64,000 nt of DNA from Branchiostoma belcheri (lineage: Eukaryota; Chordata; Leptocardii; Amphioxiformes; Branchiostomatidae), in contig NW_017804131.1 in assembly GCF_001625305.1 (NCBI RefSeq), forward strand, positions 3,920,124 through 3,984,123. Direction: 5' to 3'. Position numbers and translations under genes: made by a program. The notes under the pieces were generated by a model. The model made no database searches and was not told the origin of the DNA. It saw nothing but the letters and a program-made list of their open reading frames with translations. Positions 1 to 13,600 of this stretch are shown piece after piece; position 1 is the first letter of the stretch; each line of letters opens with the position of its first letter.

Positions 1-2
1 AG

Positions 3-449
3 ATCTCAGACACAGATCTCCCGACCATCAAGCGCCGTCCCGTGGCTACTGACGAGGACAGACAGGAGTTCAAGGGTCTGTTTGAGTCGGACAGCGAGTC
101 AGACCAGGAACAGCTAACCATGCTGGAGAAAAAACCAGCCGGTAGCCAGGGTGATGACACTGATGATTCTGATGATGATAGTGAAGACAATGATGATATT
201 GAAGACATTGATGATGATAGTGATGACATTGATGAGGAAGATGATTCAGAGGTAGAAATAGAAGAATCACCAGTAATTCAAGGGAAAAGAGCCAAAGTTG
301 TAGAAGAGAAGAAAGGGAAGAAGGATGACAGGAAGGCAGTGAGCGATGTTGTGAAAAAGAGGAGCCAAAAGTACCAGGAGCCTTCATCAGATGAGGAGGA
401 GGGAGAGGACATAGTGGAAGACTTTGAATTTTCTTCTGATGAAGATTGA
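3..449 (+). CDS. C-terminal end of an acidic protein, family not recognised (partial)
   Basis: An open frame runs from the window edge to the TGA at 447-449 and gives about 148 residues; the 5' part lies outside the window. The composition is extreme: Asp/Glu/Ser runs of the DDSDDDSED type in the middle, a basic stretch (KRAKVVEEKKGKK) and a final acidic tail ending FSSDED. Such tails are common in nucleolar and chromatin proteins and contain possible CK2 sites (S-x-x-E/D). I could not assign a family, so any nuclear role is inference. An internal GTG at 42 is not a credible start because the frame is open upstream of it. The gene converges with USP5, its neighbour on the other strand. An AATAAA at 979-984 could end its transcript. 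The acidic run could inflate chance openness, but the frame and the downstream poly(A) signal support a real gene end. Confidence 0.72.
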   Translation: MSDTDLPTIKRRPVATDEDRQEFKGLFESDSESDQEQLTMLEKKPAGSQGDDTDDSDDDSEDNDDIEDIDDDSDDIDEEDDSEVEIEESPVIQGKRAKVVEEKKGKKDDRKAVSDVVKKRSQKYQEPSSDEEEGEDIVEDFEFSSDED

Positions 450-1618
450 GATCATAAATCAGAGTCCTCAATGACATTAGATGTAGATGGTAATATCATA
501 TTTTGTATGATATGTACAGGTGATGCTGTAAAAGTTTTATAGTATAGTGAGATTTCTGAAAAGTACTAACGTTACACTAGTACTAGAGAATGACTTGTAT
601 CAAAACAAGATGTTTTACTGTTAGAAAGTGTATTTCTAAGAAAGAGACAACATCAAATGTCATTTCAGGTTATAAACTTTATTTTCCCAGTGGAAGATGC
701 CGGAAAAACATGAACAGATTTTCTTGGGTTGTATTTGTTACTCTGAAGCATCGTGAAGATTATTCTTGTTATTAGTTCCCCCTTATATTCAGTGCCGGGG
801 ACTAGTGTTCTAGCGCCTCTCTCCAGTTAAGCTGGATACCACCGTAATAATTGCTCATTTTGACCACTCTTTCTACTGTTATTCTTTTACATGATATAAA
901 AACATGTAGCAATCTGCAGTCGAGAAAAGCTTAACAAGTGTGTAATACCCAGGATATTTCCAGGTAATATAGTCAAATAATAAAATGTAACCAAAGCCAA
1001 ATCCTTACGTCTTTCAGTGTAAATATTATTTCCTAATAGTTATTACCCCTCTCCCTTTACTGCCAGAGTAAGACAACAAAACTAATCTACCTAAATGTCC
1101 CATTCATATTTAACATTGGAGAATTTAGCTGCTCCATTGAGAAGCTAAATAAGAAATATAAAGTTACAAAAAAGAGAAATATGTCCTCATTGCAACACAT
1201 CAACTAGAAAACATCTTACTCTTTTAAAGGATATCTCTGCCTACAATGAAGATGCTTAATATCAAGAACAGTTTTTTAATAATTTGCATTATTGAAACTG
1301 AGTGTAACCATCTAAGCTGTGCATAATTCGATAAAGGATATTTTTTTAAATGGTAATATATCATGTAAAGCTGCAAGTGACTAAATTGAGAAATGTGTGA
1401 AAACAAAATCAACACTACCTTCTGCATTTCCTATGTAAATTGAAATCCTTTTATCCAACTTTCAACATTAATAAACTCCAGTTACAGACTGGTACAGTTT
1501 TCACTTTCAGATAACTGTCAACCAACAAGTAACTTTTTCTGCCAACTGCTTGTGAGAAATAGCTGGTTAAAGGTTTGATAAACTATTTTAGTAACTATTC
1601 TGGGTAAAGCTGTTTGTT
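450..1618. other. Convergent 3' region between two genes
   Basis: AT-rich sequence holding the 3' UTR of the upstream plus-strand gene and probably the 3' UTR of USP5 on the minus strand. I see no coding exon, no inverted repeat and no obvious SINE here. A plus-strand AATAAA also occurs near 1468. No unambiguous minus-strand AATAAA is visible directly after the USP5 stop. Confidence 0.6.
979..984 (+). terminator. AATAAA poly(A) signal, likely for the acidic-protein gene
   Basis: This canonical hexamer lies about 530 bases after the stop codon at 449. It is the first AATAAA on the plus strand after that stop. The 3' UTR between is AT-rich and has no other clear feature. Confidence 0.5.
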
Positions 1619-4600
1619 TCACTGTATCCTCTGGTACAGGTACAGGTAGGCAAGGTCTTTTGGTGGATTCTCCGAGACGGCAACCTTCTCATCATTGTAG
1701 ATAACCCATCTGTAAACAGCAGAAAAACAATCTTGATTAATACCTTAATATTTGAGATTTGATTCAAATTTCCATTAGCAGTGGCGTCCGAGTGGTGTAG
1801 TGGATAGAGCGTCCGACTGTCAAGCAAGGAGACCCAGGTTCAATCCCCAGGGTTGGACCCAGACATGTCCGGACTTGCACCCAGACATTGTGCCTTGGGA
1901 AAGGCACTTAACACACATTTCCCCCTCAGTTAGAGGGTTCCTGGGCCCTACTAGGGTTTGGGTTGGCGTTGTTAGGAAGAGCATCCAGCCGTAAAAATCT
2001 TGCTTCAAAAAAAAGACTTGCACTTGGTGCAAGCACGTCTAAACCCCGGTTGGGGAAAAATGACATTAAATTCGGTTAAAAAAGAAAAAAAAAAAGTGGG
2101 CCCAAGATCCTTTCCTTCATACTACATGTATAAAATTACAAGCTTAGGCTATCAAATACAGTACTGATTTAAAAAAATTATAGATGATACTCCACTTTAG
2201 CTAACTACATTGAACTAGAGATTGTTGTTGACAGTTATTTAATGAAGATTAGATAGTAAAGATTGCTGAGCCTCACCTTCCATCCTTCAGGATATGGCAG
2301 ACATAGTGGCCACACATTGTAGAGGTCCCCATGTGGCTGATAAAGGCTACAAGTTTGTACTCTACAAGAGGAAAACAAAAAACAAATTACTGCTTAGTCA
2401 AGATAGTGCATGGCTGCATTTTTCATTGTAGTATGAAATTACAACTACCACAAGGTTTACACAAGTCATATCTTGTACATGACTTGTACAAATATGACAG
2501 TGAATCTATTGCTTGTATTGATTACTTTCAGAAATCATGGGACTTAATCTCTAGGAGCAGGTCTTTGCTGCATACCTGCACCAGTGCAGGTAACATGGAA
2601 AATTACCTGCATCACTCAAAACTTAGAAGGTATGGATCATACTAAGAACTGTTCAGATACCATTGCCATTATTTCTTTTACACTTCAAGTAGTAACAGTC
2701 AATACAGCTAATGAAAATCCATGTACACCCACATACATGTACATGAATCGGTACAGGACTGGTAGACATCAGAAATACCTGCACAGCTCTAATTTTACCT
2801 GCACCAACCTCCATATGCAGGTGGTATTTCGAACCCTGAGGAGGATGTGACTTACTTCCAGTGCCGTCCTGGACCTGTGCATTTGAAGGTACGGGGAGAC
2901 TTTCCTGCTCTGCTGTGTCCATGGGCATGGTGTCCAGCTCATCAGAGTGGCTGAACAACCAGTCCGCTGCTCTCTCCAAATCATTATCCTAAAATAGTAT
3001 AGAACTAAACGTTAACAACAATAAAGGCAACAACTGCTCCTTTTCACTTTCCTGCATTTACTAGTATGTAGTAAGTAAAGCACAGTGGTAAATACTAGTA
3101 TGGGGCAGAAGGGATGCATAGGATCCTCAGTCACACTTCCTTACTATAATTAATACCGTAAAGATGCCATACATTTTTAGAAGGATAAATATTGATAAAG
3201 AAAAACACACCTTCTTTCCCACTGTATTTAGTAGTTAAGATATACAATAGGGGGTCTTGTATTCTCCCTAAATAAGTTAAAAACTCATGAACCTCTGAGA
3301 CAATATTTTTTATTACTTTATTTTGTTATGTTTTCCCTCTGTTGTACATGTACATGTAGCTTTATCCTTCTGTTGTAGCTTCATCCTCACATCAATTTTT
3401 GAGTTCTTGAAGATTTATGAAGAGTTCTCCCAAAAAAGATACATCCCTATGCTGGTTAAAAAACAGAGTGTAGAGGGCTAAAGCACAGCATAGGGGGTCT
3501 AAATCACAGCATAGGGGGTCTAAATCACAGCATAGGGGGTCTAAATCACAGCATAGTGGGTCCTCCAGTGACAACCCTGGTCAGCTTCACTTTACATGTA
3601 TCCTTAGGGGAAAAAACTATTGACATTATAATTGTAAATTGTTTAGAAGACTGTCTTACTGTAGCCTTCAGCCCCCGTATAGCCTGTCCCCTGGTGAAAC
3701 CCATGGCCTCCAGAATGGTGACAGCCTCCTCACTCAGGCCTGCGGAGGACTCGGCAGCCCTGGGACCTCCTGCTGCAGCGCCTTCTGGCTCCGGCCGCTG
3801 TCCTGCAGGCGCTCGCGGGATCTGCAGGGGTGCTGCAAAATCTGCACCAGGACAGAAAATTCAACATTTTAGTCATAAAACATCGTCAATATGTGGAACA
3901 CTATCAATGTGTATTTGATTACTTGATTTTATTTTCTAAAAGGCAACAGAAAATCCAACCATTTCAGTCATAAAAGATCTTCAAAAAGTGATACACTATC
4001 AATATGTAATTAGGAGCCATGTGATTTTAAATAGGCAACAGAAAATTCAGAAAATTAAACCATTTCAGTCATTGAACATCTTCAAAAATGTGATGCACTA
4101 TCAAATTAAATGTGCATTTGGGAACCATAATATTATGATTTTTAAAAAGCAACAAAAAATTTAACCTTTTCAGTCATTGGACAAAATGTGATGCACTATC
4201 AATGTGTCAATGTGTATTTGGGAACCATTATGATTTTTAATACTAAGGCCATGTTGATTTGATTATATGGATGACATCCACGCGCGCATGAATTTTCGGC
4301 CGTTTCAAAAAAAAAAAGTTTTCAACCATACTGTAAATCGTACAAAACAGTTGCAAAATGAGCAAAAATATACCGTAAGTTACAAAAAAACCATACCAAT
4401 GTTGTAGAATGCCAAAATCAAACGAAAAAAGACGAAATTGTAAAGAAATGAACTTGAAGACTAGATTATTCGCCAAACCATATTCTGTCCCATTTGTTCA
4501 ACCCTCATGACCACGTAGATAATGAAAACAACTTTTTTTTTGCAAAACTTTTTTTTTATTCGCACGCGCGCATCAATTTTGGGGTTCCCGGAGGATGTCA

Positions 4601-7600
4601 TCCATATAATCAAATCAACATGGCCTAAATAATAGGCAAGAGAAAATTTAACCATTTCAGTCATTGAGCATCTTCAAAATGTACATGTACAATCAAACCT
4701 ACCAAGGTGACCACCTCTTCAAGCTGGCCACCTGGCCATGGTGACCGCTTTTTCTCGGTCCCAAAAATTTTCCCCATTGCCACAAGCATTAAGCAACTTG
4801 TCCAAGGTGACCGCAACCGCCCTGAGTTGGGTCCACTCAATTGTAGTTTTCCAATGCTAATCTTCAGTACTTGACCAATAATATTACATGTAGAAGTACA
4901 TGTAGAAACAGACCAGGATCCTCCATGTGCTGCATGATCCAGTCCATGGCAGCCTCAGCCCCACAGTTGGAGGTGTAGTACACAGCCTTCCTACAGGCTT
5001 CTGTAGGGAACCCCATCTCTGACAGCTGGATCACTGTTCCCTCATCTATCTCAGGCTCAGCTTCTACACAGGGCAGGATACATCACTTTGTTAAGCTGAA
5101 TTCAGGGCAAAAATCTACAGGTAATTTCAATCTTCCACTATTCTTCTTCTACACTGCATTTCAGTGGTTAGCTCTGAGGCGGGGCATTACTGTTTTCAAC
5201 AATGCTTTGTTAGTCTAATATATTCCACTATTATCCTGTACATGTATTAAGCTTCCTAAAATTCAAAGTAGATTCTTATCTCCCGAACTATTTCACAAAC
5301 TCACCATGTTACGTACAGTAGTACATGTTTGTGTTGTAATATGGCAGTAAAAATGTAAGTACATGTACAAAAAAAACAGTACAATGTACCTTCAAACTAC
5401 TTAACGACTACAGACTAGTAAAACTTGTGGGATATGACAGTAAAACAGGAAATATCATAATTAATGTTTGGCAATGCAAATACTAGTACCAATGAGTTTT
5501 ACTGATACACACTGTCACATATGTAAAACAACTGCATAATGAATGCTACAGGAATAGGCAATTATCCTTAATTAAGAAATATTTGCTCTTCCCCCTAAAC
5601 CTTACTTTGTCCTGTAGCAGCAGCAGCAGTAGCCCCAGCACCAGCTCCTGTACATGTAAATAAGCATGCAGCAAGGCAACATAAAGTACAGCAATGCCTG
5701 GTACATACATGTATGGGCATGGTGCTATCAACTTAGCTTTATTATTTAGACAAAGAAAATTGCTAGGAAACAAAAAGGAATACGGCACATTGAAGAAGCA
5801 TTCTACATGTACCTTCTAAGAGTAGCATGTGAGTGTCACAATATGTTACTTACAGGTTTAAAAGAAAGTTGCAAAACACCAACAGATAATCAAAATAAGA
5901 AAGATAGTACAAAACTGCAGAGCAGCATATGGGCAGCTATTAGCCTTACAGAACGTCATACTCCCAAAAATCTACCTGCATGGCTTTGTAATTACATATA
6001 AATTATACAGTTCCAGAGCTGAAAGTGTGATTTGTTTCAATGCAAAATAACTGGTTAGTACCAGTCATACCAGCAGGCTCTTCCATCGGTGGTTCTTCCC
6101 CCTCTGGAAGCTCTTCCTCCCCCTGCTGTATCCCCTTCCCCCTCAAATGTTCCAGGTCCAGTTCATCAGGGATGCTCATGGACACATCTAGTACACAAAC
6201 ACACAAAATACATCAGGGCTTGAAATATGGGGTGCAATGTGCACCCTAGTGCACCTAAATTTAGAGCTGTGCACCTAAAAACTAATTTTTTTTCTGTGGG
6301 TGCACCAGTGCACTAAAATATTTTTGTAGGTTTACGTATGTAAAGATGTTAGATGCATAGTTAGTTGTACTTGTACATGTAGTAATACTAGTATGTAGCA
6401 TATTCTTAATATCCAAGGGTCAAAAAAATAATAAAATCATTGTTATAGTACATTTATTTAGAAATGAAACATAATTAGTTTTTACTGACATTCTACTTAC
6501 ATAGTGCACCCAAAAAATTGTTTGTGCACCCAATTTTTTAGGTTGGGAGCACCAGTGCACCTATTACCCAGAATGAATTTCAAACCCTGTGTTATGAAGT
6601 GGAAAATTTGCATCATATCACTAATATCTATCTAAGGTCAGGAATTTCTCCTAACATTTAGATATATGAGGATAATATTGAAGCATAAAAATTCTAACAC
6701 CTGCTAGGTACATGTATAACATGTGGGTCCTACCAACTGTGGTGTAATATCATGATAATACATGACAATGATAAATAGGACAATATTTCAGAAGGTTCTT
6801 CATCTGAAGTGATACAAACCTAACTTCTTGGGCACCCAGTCTTCACCTATTGTGAACTTCTTCAGATGCACCATTAAATATTCTGGGAAGGTAGCAAATT
6901 TTGTCGTCCTGAAAATAAACACAAGGACAAACAAAGTTAAACTACAATTATGATCAATTTTTTTGGCTGAAGGGGAATTCACAATATATCAAGAGCATCT
7001 AAAATTGTAAATCCCCACAGCAAATGCAATACATGAGGACATAACCTAAACCTACATGATTGTATAGAATTCAACAACTAACTTAGATGAAACAAGTTTG
7101 TATTCGCAGTAGCAAAGCAATGAGAGGTGTCATTTGTAACAGATTGTCTGAGAGACTAATGTAATATCATAAATGTATATATAGATACAGCAGATCAGGG
7201 TTAGAAGTTAGTCTGGTTCAGGCCTTACTTGTTGGCCACAGATCTGGCCTGTAGAGCACTACTGTAGAAGTCCTGGATAGACTCAGGCTCAGCCCAGCTG
7301 TCCAGACATGTCTGCAGGGATAGCTTAGCTCTCACCAACTCCTTAGGGTCCCTGGGAAACAACAAATTAAAAAGTTATTGTTTTAAAAACTAAACCATAA
7401 CTTATTAAACCATAATAGGACAGCTATCAAAATATGACAAAGGAATGCAGATATTTATCACTAATGACAAAATATGAGCAGAGCTACTTACATTTTCTCC
7501 CCTTTGCTTTCCTTTTCTCTCTTCCTTGTTTCATACACAATTAGCTCCTCTGAAAAAGACAGAAAGAGTCATACATTACAACAAAGAATCATCTTTATTA

Positions 7601-10600
7601 CAATGTACATTTGTACATTTATATACAAGATGAAATATTACTTGGTAAAGCCTAGGTCAGCCCTTTATCTCTTGCTACAGCACAAAGAGGAGTGCACAAC
7701 ATTCTAGTATGAATACCAACTGAGTGTCAACAAAACATTAACAAGACACTTCAATGCTTTATGTCTACTAATAATAGGCTGAACAGTTCAAGTCACCATT
7801 TCAACAATTTGCAAAAAAAACCCCAGTCAATTCCTACACTTGACTCCTATGAATCATAAGCCAAACGTGAATTTTACAATGACCATTTTCTGCCATGTTG
7901 TGGAATACAGCACTATATATTATATGTTTAACATGTAAGTTATAACTCATAACTTACCTCTGTTCTCTGCCAGCTCCACAGGTACAGGCAGGGACAGAAG
8001 GTAGTCTGACCGCTGCTTGTACCTAACCTTGCCAGACTGGACACACTGGATACGTTCCTCTGCCATGTACTTTAAACATACTGTCGGGTTGAATGTGCCT
8101 CTCGAATGTCTCTATGGGGCAAACCGCAGAAATCAAATGGTAAACACTGATACGTTTGTGAAGATTAGTCATCCAGGGTTATATCGATAAAACAGTGTTT
8201 CAAACTTTATCACTGGATATAAGAATTTAATGGTCAGATGTTTCAAGTGTCTGACACTCTTCATCATTTTGTCACTTACCTTTTGTTTATTTAGAAGCCT
8301 TAAGAAAATGTTGACTTTTACTTGTTTTGTTTATTTAGAACCTTTTGTTTCTTGTTCCATAAATCCTACATGTATGTAAACATGAAGAGTGTTGGACAGA
8401 CACTTGAAACATCTGACAATTTTCACATCATTCTAGTGGTAAAGTTTGGAACACTATTCTCTTAGTAAACATTGATGTACGAATCAAAGCATTGTGAAAA
8501 AAAGGTTGTTGAATAACACTGCAAATATCTACAGATGTGACTGTAGATGTGGCTTACGTCGATGATATTGATGAGATGAAGGAAGAACTCCTGTGCGTCC
8601 TGTTGTCTGTTTGTAGAGAACTCTGTGTGGCCCTTCCCTATCAACGTCTTAAACATCCGGGGGGTGATGCCATTCTGAGGAGGAACAACAGACCACTGTT
8701 AGTTACTGTTACATACTTATTCATTTCAAATGTAAATTTAACAACATCTAAGACTTTTCTTCATTATAACTACTTTGGTAATGGTACACTATACATTTGA
8801 AATCACAAATTTGGTTGAAACACTGCTTGGGGTTGGAATTTTTTAAACAACACATCTTGAAGATAAATATTATTCTTGTTCTGGGATTGAAAATTAGCAT
8901 CAGCACAATCAGTTGGACTGAAGAAACTTATTGCAGCACCTGGACTTTTTTGGCAGGTGGTGCAGCTGCAGCTGCGGCCATCTCCTCTTCAGGTGGGTTG
9001 GAGAAGGTACCTGACAACAGACCGTACCCAACCTTTGCCCTGAAACACAAATATGCTGGTTATATCCTGGACTAATGTTACTGTTTGAAAACCCTGGAGC
9101 AGTAATCATATGCTTTAGTCAGCAATGCTTGTCCCATTACACTAACGGCATGCTGCATATCTATATTCAATAATTGAAAGTAGTCACACTTACACAACTT
9201 GTGGTTCAATATTTTCAAAGAGAAGGCATTTGACAATCATTCATTCATTTACTCACATTTGGGTGGTAAAGTCACTGGGGGCCTCTTCAGGTGCTCTGTT
9301 TAAGATTAAATCATATTCTTCAAAATATCTGAAAAAAAAATGGATACAAAACCGTCTATAAAAAGATTGCTACAAAAAGCACAGTATACAGTAACAAACA
9401 AAGTACATGTATTTCTGTACATACACACAATGATTGACTAGTACATGTAACACAGTTGCTTTACATACAGTTGGATTTCTTTCAACAATACATACTACGT
9501 AAAACTAAACTTTATGGACTTTAAGGTTGAATTTTTCTTTGTCTTGTGCTTTTCTCTTGATGGTTAAGATCTTCTAGCATTAAATTTCTGTATGGATTAA
9601 TGTTGTTAGTTAATAAAAAAAATCATCATATTGTCCTGACCTTTTGCGGAAGTCAGGTAGTGTGAAGATGACCTGCATGACAGAGTTGAGATAACAGCTG
9701 TTGCCCATGTTCTTCATCCCGGTGTACCCCGGCCCGTACATGGGCTTCAGCTGCTTGTCTGACTCCTGGATAGTCGCCCACTCTCCCACCCTCTGGTTAA
9801 TGTCAATTTCCAGCTCTGTCATCGTCTTGTCAGTCTGGGTTGTGGTGTGGTTGTTGTTTGGGGAAATAAGAGACAAAATACACACATATATTTGTAAGGG
9901 GGATGGAAGACATTCAGCTTTGAGATACCATAGTTATATCAAACGTAAGATGGAAAGAATCTGTGAGGATATGCTATATACATTGTTTGGGGAAAGCGTA
10001 GACCAAATATAATTTGGACAACACTCTGCGGTGTTTTTACTGAATATACATACAACCATAAGATCCGAAGAGGCTGTGAAGATACACAAAACACAGATGC
10101 ACAAACAACACTACTGTATCACAATACAAATTGAAGTTATTGAAAGCAAACACTTTCATGATACTGAACCCACACTGTATAACAGGATTCTGCTTATTGG
10201 GTTATACTACATACATGTATAATGCCAAAAGAAACAGGAATGTTCGTCAAATGTCTTGAAATCAGTGTGTGTGCAGACTATAGAAACAGAAGACCTCCAG
10301 AGACTACCCACCTTCTCCATACTCATCATGTTGATGCCAAAGTGGGCCAAGTGTCTGGCCAGGTGAGGATCTTCCACCATCTCATCCTCATCATAGGAGT
10401 AAACATCTGTGAGGAAAAACACAAAGGTTAGGCATGAGCGCCACCTATCAGCTTTCATTGGAACAACATGACAATCTAAATGAAAGTTCATCTGTGACAG
10501 CAATTGACATTATGAAGGTTTCAGATGCCATAGCTGCACACAAAGAAAATAGAGTATCAAAAAGCTATGGGTCACAGCACTATAGCCTCATCAACCTAAA

Positions 10601-13600
10601 ATGGGATAGGGAATTTCCCTACCAGCCTTAGTAACACTTGCTTTGCCTTGTCTATTGAGTCAGTTAGTCAAGCTTGCCTAAGCTTGATGTTTCTAACTTA
10701 AAGGGAAGAGATGTTGCTTCAGTGGATTGCAAGTTCAGTGCCCTGAAGTTGTCCATGCAGCCTTGCATTGAACTGTTTCTACTTTAAAGCCTGTATTTTT
10801 AGCTTGCCATTTCTGAAGTTTACCTTTCCAGAAATGTAAGACTTAGTATTATTGCAGCCAGTGTTCCCACCTGCTCCAGTAGGGGTGATGGTCCCCAGCT
10901 TGACGGCCAGGGGGAAGCCTGTCTCCCTGAAGTGGTCCACGGCATGGTTGTTCCCACCCGACCCGTCAAAGTACCTACGTCCGCACGCGATGCTCCCATC
11001 TGTCAGGTTCATCCACAGGTTTTCCACAAGGTCACATCTGGAGCACTTCCAGCCTCTGGAGGTTCAGAAGACATCGTCAGCAAGAAAAAATTTGTCTCCA
11101 GTGAAATAAAATCAGATTCAGATTAAAATAAGATTCAGAAGAATACAATATTTACTAGATGTTTGCAATTGAACATGTCACAATGGCTCTTAATGAGGCC
11201 TTGGAAAAAATGTTGTGCTTCATGTTTCCCGACCGACCCTAGAAAAAACTGGCAACCCTAGCCTTTTTTTCAAGCTAAATTTTCCAAGCCTAAATTTTTC
11301 AAGCTGATCGGCCTTTTCTAGCTCCATGAACTGACATCTGAGTGATGAAACGTTGTAAAATCAGTTTCCCAGCATTCATATTGAAAATATGAGTGCAAGT
11401 TTCACTTTGTTAAACTGAATTGTATACGTTGGATCACTAGAGATCACCAAAGTTTAAAAGAAAAACAAAAATAAAACATAGTCCATACCTATCGACCCTA
11501 AATTTCTCAAGACTGAAACAGGAAACACTATTTTTTTCCTAGGCCTGAGGATCTGGCAAACCAAAATACTTTAAATTTGACAAAAGTCTGTGACTTACTT
11601 GGGAGGCACCTTGACTCCATTGTCCAGCTGCTCTAACTTATCTGCATGTCTGAAAAGTACAAAATTCACAACAAATTCAGTCTGAAGAACTACTAGAAAT
11701 TTGCTAACAGGAACTTTCTACATTATGTGTATTAACATGTACAAAGTTATCAAGACCCAGGTATGACATAGATATCTCATGATATGAAAGTGAAAGAAGT
11801 TGAAGTGAAGTTCCATTATGTTTGGTTGGGAATATAACACTTACTTGCTAACTTGTCTGACCTCTCCATCCCAGGCTTCTACTGCAGACTGCTTGTCAGC
11901 TCCTGAAGACTTCAGGATACCTTCTATCGCCAACTGGATCTGTCAGGAATGTGAACAATAACACCAGTCAGACAAACACTCTTACTACTGGTAACTTAGT
12001 CTTACTCCTGCAGTACTGAAGGGGCAAGGAGATTAGGTTTTCGTCAGCATCAGTTGGATGGTTTGTGTGGTGGATTAATCAAAGTTACACATGGATTCCA
12101 ATGGTTTTCTGGAGTGAATGTGCCTTACATTCTGAAACAAACTGATTCAAATTTGAGGGCAATCCCCCTTGCAGATTGCTCACAAATTGCAGCTTCCAGC
12201 AAATAAGACACTGTCTGCCAAGACAAAACTATGACTAAAACATTTTTACTAGTAATACATGTAGGTGCAAATGTTATTTCTGCTAGTATAACCAGCATAA
12301 AGGCTAGGAAACTCTTTAAAACGTTAAGTTATACCCTTAACCATGGGCTGAAACAGTGCACACTTTAGCACGTAACTGTTCCTTTATAATATATTTTGAC
12401 TACAGGTATATTTTGTATTGTCTTTGCCTGTTTCTTTTTATGATCCTTACCTGGACAGGTGTGTCCTCTATACTTGGGTAGGGGAAGGACTCATATCCAG
12501 GCATCACCACAATGGCAATCTCCTCCTGGATCTCATAACGGCCCTCTTCATTCACATCAAAACCTCCTTCAACACCTACAGGTACAAGAACAAGAACAGA
12601 GATAGTGTTTGTTATATTATGTAAATATTTGATTCATTATATTGTTTGAATGTGAGTGCACAAGGGCTCTTTTACTGAGGGGGCTTTCTTGGTTTAAAAG
12701 AAAACAGAAATAATTAAATGGTAAAAACTCGAGGCACAGAAAAAATAGCCACCTAACAAAGAAAGCAATTTGTATGATCAGAATCTCTTTCAAAAGTTCT
12801 CTCACTTTTAAACTAAAAGTTTTGCCTTCCTTATAAAGATTCAAATTTTTCAAACCATACTTTCTCTTTACCTCACTCTTTCTCTATACATAATCATCAT
12901 TTCCAATTCTTCATCTAGTAAGTAAGTAACTTATCATACTACATGTACTCCTATTTTGTTATGTGGGTACTTGTACAATTGAAATCTCACCAATGGCCAG
13001 CCTTGTTGGTTTCTTGGCTGGAGGGTCATCAGTTTCCCCACCTCCTGCTGCACCTGAGATCTGTGGGAAAGGAACCACATCAACTGTCACAACGATTTCA
13101 TTCTCAAATCTCAAGTTTGGAAGTTTATGTACGATGGGACTCTTCCCAGCAGTATAGTATTTGTCATACATACTTCATACATTGGCTCTCAACCATTACA
13201 CTTACAGTTACAGACACACATGCCCACATGTAGAGTGCTGCACATTACAAGGTATGAGCTAGGGGCACTAGAAAGTTATTTTTCTTGATTCAATGCCTTG
13301 CTACATCAGGGTCATGTGGCGCAACAGCAGCGTGCGCGACTCGGAATGAGGAGGTCCCGGGTTTGAGTCCTGACATGCTACCGATCTTGTGCCCTTGGGA
13401 AAGGCACTTTACACGACTTTCCCCCGCTAGACTCAAGTGAAAATGAGTATTGTCTGTCCTGTATTTGTTTCTTAATGTACGGGACACAACACCAGCAATA
13501 ACTGCCTCTGTTCCGCGTGTATTGCACTGTTGCAATTTCAATAAATCAAATCAACCACTGTACCTCTATTTTGGTCCTCTTCAGGTGCAGGTAGATGGGG

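Noticed and set aside
70-477. Minus-strand 135-codon open frame opposite the acidic-protein gene
   Set aside because: It is the mirror of a low-complexity Asp/Ser coding stretch, giving His/Leu-rich nonsense. No independent signals.
1781-1855. Possible tRNA genes at 1781, 13309, 54905 and 63828
   Set aside because: The A/B-box heads continue into a shared body and A-rich tail. They are SINEs, not functional tRNA genes.
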